Source: Saprospiraceae bacterium (lineage in GTDB: Bacteria; Bacteroidota; Bacteroidia; Chitinophagales; Saprospiraceae). Taken from it: DNA of 10,803 nucleotides. The translations under genes were made by a program, and so were the position numbers. The number at the start of each line of letters is the position of its first letter. The first letter of the stretch is position 1. Shown one piece after another: positions 6,278-10,803 of this stretch. Below the pieces are notes generated by a model, which saw only the letters and a list, made by a program, of their open reading frames with translations, was not told the DNA's origin and did no database searches. Location of the stretch: assembly GCA_020630455.1 (NCBI GenBank), contig JAHDBK010000082.1, positions 1 through 10,803 on the forward strand, given 5' to 3'.

Positions 6278-7278
6278 GTATAAAGTATAATTTCTAGTGT
6301 TTGAATAAGAGTGAAAATTAAATGTAAAAGTGCAGGTATAAAAATACCAAATTCAAGAATTTTTCTTTTATCAAGTTCAGTCATTAAAATACTTATTTCT
6401 ATGAAAAAGATTATTAAGATAAGGTAATTGAACAATATCAATTTACTACTTAAAGTTTCATAGGTATAAATTGAATAAAAGTCAATAGTTAATGAAATTA
6501 CACTAGTTATTATAAAAATCAGTATGCTTTTTGTAAGCCAATTGGATTTTATTATTGTTTTTCCTTGTGTTAATGATTCTATTATTTGTCTAGGTGTTTG
6601 AGCAAATTGAACATGACGCAATAATAATGGGATATTACTTTCTTGTAATTTTTTATCCTTTAATATAAAAAAATATCTATTTGAAGTATCTTTTGCATAA
6701 ACTTCATTAAAATAACTTTCATATTCTATTTTCACCCATTTTGAATTCCAACTATTGTTAGTAGCAAAAAGAATGAAGTACCTACTTCTACTCAAAGCGT
6801 ACTGAATTTTTTCAAAATAGGATTCTCCAACCGAAATTTTCAGAGATTCTTCAGAAATGAAAACACTCAATCCCAAACCTCTTAGATATTCGTATACATC
6901 CTTGGCTTTTATAGAATCTTTTGTAGAATAACACAAGAAAAAATCAAATAAATAGTTTTCATCTGATAGCAAGTTTTTTTGAATCTTATTTTTGAAGTCA
7001 TCAAAACTTGATTGAATAGAAATATCATTATCTGTAATATATTCATCTATGAAATTTAGAAATCTGTGTTTAATTCTATTTTTCTCAACTCTCCAGTTTT
7101 CAGATGATATAAAACCAAGATTATATTCATGTTTAAGTCCAGCATAAGCGCCTGATATTAATATAAACTCATTGACTTTTTTATTAGCTTCCTTAACATT
7201 TTCTAACCTACTTGAAATTCTTTCTAGTGCTTCTTCTTCTTTTCCAGACGCAATTAGACTTTTCAATTCATTTTTCAT
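6274..7278 (-). CDS. EAD11-TIR protein with C-terminal membrane helices (cassette D)
   Basis: A 334-residue protein with three parts. Residues 1-85 resemble effector-associated domain 11, an adaptor of bacterial conflict systems, with a pattern such as LIASGKEEEALERI, LISGAYAGLKHEYNLG and ENWRVEKNRIKHRFLNFI. Residues 110-240 are a TIR domain: FDFFLCYSTKD (111-121), GLSVFISEE (136-144), then SKWVKIEYESYF (179-190). E185, after the conserved tryptophan, aligns with the catalytic glutamate of NAD-cleaving TIR domains such as SARM1. Residues 249-270, 280-299 and 309-331 are hydrophobic and give about three membrane helices. TIR domains commonly degrade NAD+ or make signalling nucleotides during phage defence. 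Here the membrane part could sense envelope damage or act as a pore. It is coupled to the next gene by ATGA. Confidence 0.88.
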   Translation of the reverse strand: MKNELKSLIASGKEEEALERISSRLENVKEANKKVNEFILISGAYAGLKHEYNLGFISSENWRVEKNRIKHRFLNFIDEYITDNDISIQSSFDDFKNKIQKNLLSDENYLFDFFLCYSTKDSIKAKDVYEYLRGLGLSVFISEESLKISVGESYFEKIQYALSRSRYFILFATNNSWNSKWVKIEYESYFNEVYAKDTSNRYFFILKDKKLQESNIPLLLRHVQFAQTPRQIIESLTQGKTIIKSNWLTKSILIFIITSVISLTIDFYSIYTYETLSSKLILFNYLILIIFFIEISILMTELDKRKILEFGIFIPALLHLIFTLIQTLEIILYT

Positions 7279-7308
7279 CTATATTTAATCTTTATTAATG
7301 GGAGGTAA

Positions 7309-7441
7309 CGGAGCGGCGGCTTGCCGCCGCCACAAGGAATCGCAGTGGTGGTCGGTAAGCCGCAGTTCTGTTTTGGGGCTTCGTTACCCCAAATGCGAGC
7401 CGCCGCTCCGTTCAGTTCAAGGGCGAAGCCCTTGAACTGAA
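7309..7441 (-). mobile_element. Gene-less mini-cassette, copy 5
   Basis: Same unit as copy 1. It lies between attC of cassette C and the R' (GTTACCTCC) of cassette D, about 30 bases upstream of the TIR gene start. Confidence 0.85.
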
Positions 7442-7502
7442 CGGCTCGGCTAAATGGCGTGAGGGCGCATAGCCCTCATGAACATTTTAGCCATTGTTCG
7501 CT
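7436..7502 (-). other. attC site of cassette C, overlapping the end of its gene
   Basis: In gene direction: R'' AGCGAAC, spacer AAT, arm GGCTAAAATGTTCATGAGGGC (21 nt, with an extra A), loop TATGC, arm GCCCTCACGCCATTTAGCC, spacer GAGCC, R' GTTCAGT. The stop codon of the preceding gene is the TAA inside the arm. Confidence 0.88.
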
Positions 7503-7894
7503 TCCGTCTTCTTTTTCATTTTTTCGTACAATTCGTAATATTTCACACTTCTTAATTCTATATCAACCGTTTCGTCATCTTCAATTGGAAATATTGAAAT
7601 ACAATATCCAGTATTTTCTCCAATGATTTTACTTGTGATTCTGTGAATTTCTTTGAGAGATTCTTTAAGTCCGAGTTTAATTTCTCCTTCAAATGAATAT
7701 CTCGGTTTTTTCATTGGGTATTGATTGGTTGGGTCGAATGTTGAAACATACAATTCATAATCATCGTCAATAATTTTGAATTCATCTCCAAATATTCTCG
7801 CTTTGTGTTCAACATTGTGACCTTCAAAGATGTCGCCCAAAAGTTCTTTTAAATCCTCTAATTCTATAAAATCAATTGTGCCGTTTATTCTCAT
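7487..7894 (-). CDS. Unrecognised small acidic protein whose C-terminus is encoded by attC (cassette C)
   Basis: A 135-residue acidic protein with no signal peptide or membrane segment, and no family I recognise. The pattern of alternating hydrophobic and charged residues (FEGEIKLGLKESLKEI, TGYCISIFPIEDDETVDIEL) suggests a small alpha/beta fold. The last five residues, EANNG, are read from R'' and the attC spacer, and the TAA lies within the attC arm. The gene thus uses the recombination site as its end, and swapping that attC would change the protein tail. It starts seven bases after the stop of the upstream gene, so the two form an operon. The acidic nature and position downstream of a basic partner would suit an immunity or antitoxin role, but nothing proves it. 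Confidence 0.75.
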   Translation of the reverse strand: MRINGTIDFIELEDLKELLGDIFEGHNVEHKARIFGDEFKIIDDDYELYVSTFDPTNQYPMKKPRYSFEGEIKLGLKESLKEIHRITSKIIGENTGYCISIFPIEDDETVDIELRSVKYYELYEKMKKKTEANNG

Positions 7895-7901
7895 GGTTAA
7901 A

Positions 7902-8387
7902 TCACTTTTCCAAGTTTTCCCATAAGTATTCTGAGTCGATACTTTTCATATTCGAAATATCATAAGATACCTCCGTTATATGTTGGGTTATGTAAAGTTG
8001 AATTTTATTGCTGGTTTTCGATTCTATTTGAGTTAGACACCTTCTCAGAAATTCATAATCAATTTCCCTTTTCAACCTGATGACTTTTTCATCATAAATT
8101 GAATCGATATTTCTTTCATCTAACTCGAAATGTTGGATTAGGTCTTTGTTGATTTCTTCTCTTTCTTTAAAATCCATTTTTATGGCAAAATTCCTTTTAC
8201 CCAACAACACGAAGTATAATTCTAATGGGTCGTAGATTGATAGAATATAATGCTTGGGATTAGACCGAAATGGTTCGAATTCATCATGCCGATTTTCTAT
8301 CACTAAAAGTAGATGATAATTAAATTCTTCCTGATACTTTTTCAAGTATTGGTCATTAATTTCTGATATGTACTTTTTTTCTTTCAT
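7902..8387 (-). CDS. Unrecognised protein, first gene of a pair (cassette C)
   Basis: A 161-residue protein that opens MKEKKYISEINDQYLKKY. It has no signal peptide. There is a mixed hydrophobic stretch around YILSIYDPLELYFVLLG, too polar for a sure membrane helix, and the remainder is charged and helical. The frame can be extended upstream to a GTG inside mini-cassette 6 (8426), but that would code a low-complexity AAASRRS tail from the repeat. The ATG at 8387, within about 15 bases of R', fits better. No Shine-Dalgarno is visible. The next gene begins seven bases after its stop, so the two products are probably made together. I do not recognise the family. A toxin-antitoxin or two-part defence module is a guess from size and spacing. 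Confidence 0.72.
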   Translation of the reverse strand: MKEKKYISEINDQYLKKYQEEFNYHLLLVIENRHDEFEPFRSNPKHYILSIYDPLELYFVLLGKRNFAIKMDFKEREEINKDLIQHFELDERNIDSIYDEKVIRLKREIDYEFLRRCLTQIESKTSNKIQLYITQHITEVSYDISNMKSIDSEYLWENLEK

Positions 8388-8401
8388 TTGATGGAAGCGA
8401 A

Positions 8402-8534
8402 CGGAGCGGCGGCTTGCCGCCGCCACAAGGAATCGCAGTGGTGGTCGGTAAGCCGCAGTTCTGTTTTGGGGCTTCGTTACCCCAAATGCGAGCCGCCGCT
8501 CCGTTCAGTTCAAGGGCGAAGCCCTTGAACTGAA
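8402..8534 (-). mobile_element. Gene-less mini-cassette, copy 6
   Basis: Same unit as copy 1. It lies between attC of cassette B and the R' (GTTCGCTTCC) of cassette C. Confidence 0.85.
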
Positions 8535-8595
8535 CGTCCCGGCTATGTGCCGTGGCGAGCTTTTGCTCGACATGGACATATAGCCATTGTTGGCT
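8529..8595 (-). other. attC site of cassette B
   Basis: In gene direction: R'' TAGCCAAC, spacer AAT, arm GGCTATATGTCCATGTCGAGC (21 nt), loop AAAA, arm GCTCGCCACGGCACATAGCC, spacer GGGAC, R' GTTCAGT. The stop codon (TAG) of the B gene overlaps its R''. Confidence 0.84.
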
Positions 8596-9634
8596 ACAGT
8601 TTTTTATATTTTATTTTTCTTCTATATTCTTCTATTCTTCCATTGTTACTTGATTCTCTTTTATAAATCCAATTTCCAAAAGAGTCATATTCGTATTGAA
8701 TATTCAATAAATAATTCTCCATATTAATCTGACTTAAATTTCCAAGTTCATCATATCCGATAGTTGCATATGTATTTTCTTCCGCCTTTTTATTTTTTTC
8801 AATTATTTGTTTTAAGAGTTTGCCCTCGTATTTAAAATCGACTATTTTTTTTATTTCGTCATTCTCTTTTTCTATTGACTTAATTAGTTTTTGAGATTTA
8901 TCATAAGAGTTAATGAAAATGTTTTTTATTGAGGTTTTTGTTCTTTTATCATATCTGATAGAGTGCTTTCTTGTGAGTTTTCCAAAGTCAGCATATTCGC
9001 TCACGGTATCTGTAGTTATTCCTTTCATCTTTACGACCTCTTTTATCTTGGCAACTTTTTCTTGGTTGGAAAATATCCATTCTTTTTGATAATTTAATCC
9101 CTCTACTTTCCATATTCTTCCATTCAAAAATGTTTTCTTCCTATCATGGAATGTGTAAAATTCCTCTATTAATCCTTGATTTGTTTTTAATCTTGAATAT
9201 CCACCTTTCTTAAGTTGTTCGCTTCCACTCATATTTTTCTCGACCGATTCAATCATATTTCCATAGTTGTCATACTTGTAATTGATGCTTCTATGGAATT
9301 GCTCATTATCCAGATACCATATTTTCTCCTCTATTAAATCTTTTGAGTAATCGTGATAAATTGCCTTTTTTAAACTTTTTGACCCGAAATCAACTCTTTC
9401 TACTTTGAAAGTATCATCGAAGTAAAATACAGTTTGAATTTCATCTTTGGATTGGTTATTTACGATATATACTTCTTCTAATATTTCCACATCACCTTTT
9501 AGTTCTGCTAATTTTAAATATTCATCATTTTTCCTATCCATTATTATATTGGGTTGGAATTTCATGTAACGAAACCCATTTACCTCTAAATATTTATTTT
9601 CATTTTGTAATGTTAGTAATCTTATAGATTGCAT
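8594..9634 (-). CDS. YD-repeat-like (RHS-type motif) protein (cassette B)
   Basis: A 346-residue protein. It contains several YD motifs of RHS/YD-repeat proteins: YKYDNYGNMIES (about 119-130), YDELGNLSQIN (about 294-304) and YEYDSFGNWIYKRE (about 314-327). Weaker copies between them suggest one repeated beta-hairpin fold. Full RHS proteins are far longer and end in a toxin; this one is short and ends after the last repeat with a basic tail. There is no signal peptide in the predicted product, which is odd for a family normally exported or surface-bound. A TTG at 9649 could add five residues, but the ATG at 9634 is preferred. It is the only gene of the cassette and its TAG stop lies in R''. 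Exact role unknown: a binding protein or immunity-like relic are possible. Confidence 0.75.
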   Translation of the reverse strand: MQSIRLLTLQNENKYLEVNGFRYMKFQPNIIMDRKNDEYLKLAELKGDVEILEEVYIVNNQSKDEIQTVFYFDDTFKVERVDFGSKSLKKAIYHDYSKDLIEEKIWYLDNEQFHRSINYKYDNYGNMIESVEKNMSGSEQLKKGGYSRLKTNQGLIEEFYTFHDRKKTFLNGRIWKVEGLNYQKEWIFSNQEKVAKIKEVVKMKGITTDTVSEYADFGKLTRKHSIRYDKRTKTSIKNIFINSYDKSQKLIKSIEKENDEIKKIVDFKYEGKLLKQIIEKNKKAEENTYATIGYDELGNLSQINMENYLLNIQYEYDSFGNWIYKRESSNNGRIEEYRRKIKYKKL

Positions 9635-9659
9635 TTTATTTTTTTTCAATTGTAGCCAA

Positions 9660-9792
9660 CGGAGCGGCGGCTTGCCGCCGCCACAAGGAATCGCAGTGGT
9701 GGTCGGTAAGCCGCAGTTCTGTTTTGGGGCTTCGTTACCCCAAATGCGAGCCGCCGCTCCGTTCAGTTCAAGGGCGAAGCCCTTGAACTGAA
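9660..9792 (-). mobile_element. Gene-less mini-cassette, copy 7
   Basis: Same unit as copy 1. It lies between attC of cassette A and the R' (GTTGGCTACA) of cassette B. Confidence 0.85.
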
Positions 9793-9853
9793 CGGATGGT
9801 GTACCAGCATGTACGAGCGAATGCGAAGTATTGCCTGGTACACATTGTTGGCT
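9787..9853 (-). other. attC site of cassette A
   Basis: In gene direction: R'' CAGCCAAC, spacer AAT, arm GTGTACCAGGCAATACTTCGC (21 nt), loop ATTC, arm GCTCGTACATGCTGGTACAC, spacer CATCC, R' GTTCAGT. The stem centre is less well paired than in the other sites, but the outer arms GTGTACCAG/CTGGTACAC match. Confidence 0.8.
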
Positions 9854-9867
9854 GCTGGCTTCTTTTT

Positions 9868-10521
9868 TTATTTTACTGAATTATTCTTTTCATATAATTT
9901 CGACAATCGAATCTTTTCGTGTTTCCATTGTTCAACAACAATTAAAACCAACTTAGAAACTTCAGTCATCGTTGAAACGAAATCGAGTTTTGAGTCCATT
10001 GAATAAATATCGTAATTGCCAATTCTCATTTCAATTTTTCTATCTTTTTTTGCGTTTGTTGTGGCGTGTAAATGATTGCTACTTAAGTGAATATGACCTG
10101 ATGTTTCTTTGTACAAATCTCGAATACCAGGAAAGTAACTTTCTAATTGCTTTGCTAAATAACTATCGGTCATTTTTTTTCCATTGACATCTTTATAATC
10201 TCTAATAGCTTTTCCATTTTGATAATGATTGAAAAAGTCATTTGAATCTTCAACTAATGTTGATGCAAAAAATCTTAATCCGTTATCCAATTGCATTCTA
10301 ATTAGAGGTATTGCACATAAATAATTATTACTTTCTGCTAAATTCACAAATCCGTTTATTAGAGAAATTGCTCGATTATTAACTGCTCCTGAGAATAAAT
10401 CGAGAACAAATAATTTTTGATTTCCAGCTTCAAGTATTCTTTGTGAACTTTGGATGAACTCGGATTCAAATCCTGACAATTCATGAATTTTAGCTATTAG
10501 TATATCTTCTTCTTTTTTCAT
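9868..10521 (-). CDS. Unrecognised helical protein, DUF5677/HEPN-like at best (cassette A)
   Basis: A 217-residue, mostly helical, soluble protein. It has a central IPLIRMQLDNGLRFFA stretch (71-86) and a histidine-rich loop TSGHIHLSSNHLH (140-152). The combination of an R-x-x-x-D/N helix and a later S-G-H-x-H-x-S loop recalls DUF5677-type and AbiV-like helical proteins of the HEPN group, but I cannot confirm the family. There is no signal peptide or membrane segment. It is the sole gene of the first gene cassette after the candidate attI, so it should be the best expressed if a leader promoter exists. Between its start and R' lies a small hairpin, GGAAC-GTTTTA-GTTCC, which spans the AAGGAA that could act as ribosome binding site. 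Confidence 0.75.
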   Translation of the reverse strand: MKKEEDILIAKIHELSGFESEFIQSSQRILEAGNQKLFVLDLFSGAVNNRAISLINGFVNLAESNNYLCAIPLIRMQLDNGLRFFASTLVEDSNDFFNHYQNGKAIRDYKDVNGKKMTDSYLAKQLESYFPGIRDLYKETSGHIHLSSNHLHATTNAKKDRKIEMRIGNYDIYSMDSKLDFVSTMTEVSKLVLIVVEQWKHEKIRLSKLYEKNNSVK

Positions 10522-10540
10522 GTATTCATTTACATTTTTT

Positions 10541-10563
10541 GGAACGTTTTAGTTCCTTTTTTT
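10541..10563 (+). terminator. Small hairpin followed by a T run (possible plus-strand terminator or leader hairpin)
   Basis: GGAAC-GTTTTA-GTTCC followed by seven T on the plus strand. The stem is only five pairs. On the plus strand it could stop antisense transcripts. On the minus strand it lies upstream of the A gene start and could hide its AAGGAA motif. Confidence 0.35.
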
Positions 10564-10576
10564 AGCTTGCAGCCAA

Positions 10577-10709
10577 CGGAGCGGCGGCTTGCCGCCGCCA
10601 CAAGGAATCGCAGTGGTGGTCGGTAAGCCGCAGTTCTGTTTTGGGGCTTCGTTACCCCAAATGCGAGCCGCCGCTCCGTTCAGTTCAAGGGCGAAGCCCT
10701 TGAACTGAA
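10577..10709 (-). mobile_element. Gene-less mini-cassette, copy 8 (attI-proximal)
   Basis: Same unit as copy 1. It lies first in the array, directly after the candidate attI, where the newest insertions normally sit. On its other side is the R' (GTTGGCTGC) of cassette A. Confidence 0.85.
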
Positions 10710-10740
10710 CTTGTGTATATAGCTACTAGTAGCTATATAC
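10708..10740 (-). other. Candidate attI: palindrome next to the first cassette junction
   Basis: At 10715-10740 a perfect 26-bp palindrome (half GTATATAGCTACT) is followed in gene direction by ACAA and then GTTCAG of mini-cassette 8. The ACAA-GTT junction resembles the ACAAAGTT crossover of the class 1 attI. It has no unpaired spacers or GTT at its other side, so it is not an ordinary attC. It marks where cassette grammar stops. It could also be an operator or a phage-type attachment site. Confidence 0.5.
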
Positions 10741-10803
10741 CTATAATGTCAAAAGTATTATTTTATATATAAAAATATTTATAATTCACTGATAATATTT
10801 AAC
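10741..10803. other. AT-rich leader, no gene seen
   Basis: These bases beyond the candidate attI are very AT-rich and hold only short open frames. In a normal integron the integrase gene would begin to the right of this edge, reading away from the array or, in some lineages, toward it. Confidence 0.5.
10750..10757 (-). promoter_or_regulatory. Possible cassette promoter -7 element, TACTTTTG
   Basis: On the minus strand TACTTTTG fits the Bacteroidota -7 consensus TAnnTTTG and would start transcripts just before the palindrome, reading into the array. No good -33 TTTG is seen at the usual distance. An overlapping TTGACA has no matching -10. It is the only consensus-like site found ahead of the array. 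Confidence 0.35.

Larger units (their letters stand above)
1..10710 (-). mobile_element. Integron gene-cassette array (8 gene cassettes, 8 identical gene-less mini-cassettes, 1 partial cassette)
   Basis: Every gene unit is bounded by a private sequence and its own reverse complement: TTATATGCT/AGCATATAA (H), TTCTGTGC/GCACAGAA (G), TTGTGCTC/GAGCACAA (F), TTGGCAGC/GCTGCCAA (E), TTACCTCC/GGAGGTAA (D), TTCGCTTCC/GGAAGCGAA (C), TTGGCTACA/TGTAGCCAA (B), TTGGCTGC/GCAGCCAA (A). This is what integrase-made cassettes show, because R' and R'' of one cassette are partners in its circular form. All genes point the same way with an attC at their 3' side, the normal integron arrangement. Cutting at G^TT tiles the region without gaps. 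The integrase gene is not in the window, so whether this is a complete integron or a cluster lacking an integrase cannot be decided here. Confidence 0.9.

Noticed and set aside
8388..8426. A longer first gene in cassette C starting at GTG 8426.
   Set aside because: The extra 13 codons come from mini-cassette 6 and R'. The ATG at 8387 gives a normal start inside the cassette.
54..10709. Reading the repeats as a CRISPR array.
   Set aside because: Repeats are 133 bp, spaced by about 730 to 2,100 bp of coding sequence, and each carries cassette boundaries.
54..10709. Reading the repeats as a MITE or insertion-sequence remnant.
   Set aside because: Every copy sits exactly at a G^TT cassette junction and in one orientation. 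The apparent AAC duplication is the shared core of attC, so a target duplication is not needed.
10715..10740. Treating the 26-bp palindrome as a ninth ordinary attC.
   Set aside because: It has no loop, no AAT-type spacer and no GTT core on its far side, unlike the eight clear attC sites.

Overview
The window is a stretch of an integron gene-cassette array, read on the minus strand. The genes are AT-rich, most starts lack a clear Shine-Dalgarno sequence, and there is one TAnnTTTG-like promoter element. These traits and the gene content (an EAD11-like TIR protein, lipid- or membrane-facing partners, RHS/YD-like repeats) suggest a member of the Bacteroidota, but no marker gene proves it. No integrase gene is inside the window.

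Layout in gene direction (right to left): an AT-rich leader with a perfect 26-bp palindrome, taken as a candidate attI (10711-10803). Then come eight complete gene cassettes, A to H: A (9793-10576), B (8535-9659), C (7442-8401), D (5498-7308), E (4531-5364), F (3797-4530), G (1574-3663) and H (187-1440). The first bases of a ninth cassette lie at 1-53. Each cassette starts with GTT plus a private sequence, and the exact reverse complement of that private sequence ends its gene region just before a compact attC hairpin of about 66 bp. Cassette ends matching only themselves is the signature of integrase-made cassettes.

The striking feature is a 133-bp gene-less cassette that sits between the gene cassettes. 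It occurs eight times, all copies reading identical by eye, at 54-186, 1441-1573, 3664-3796, 5365-5497, 7309-7441, 8402-8534, 9660-9792 and 10577-10709. It obeys the same grammar: it opens GTTCAGTTCAAGGGC and, after only 3 nt, gives the reverse complement, followed by a GC-rich branched stem ending in GTT. The order is therefore mini, gene, mini, gene, with one exception: cassettes E and F touch directly and show what an unoccupied junction looks like.

The cargo is typical of accessory and defence islands. It comprises an EAD11-TIR membrane protein coupled to an exported anchored protein (D), a ParB/DGQHR-like protein coupled to a HEPN-like protein (G), an HNH-type protein (H), a YD-repeat-like protein (B), an unrecognised two-gene pair (C), and three further single-gene cassettes (A, E, F). 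Cassettes C, D and G each carry two tightly spaced genes. Few cassette-internal promoters are visible, so expression probably comes from upstream or from neighbouring transcripts.
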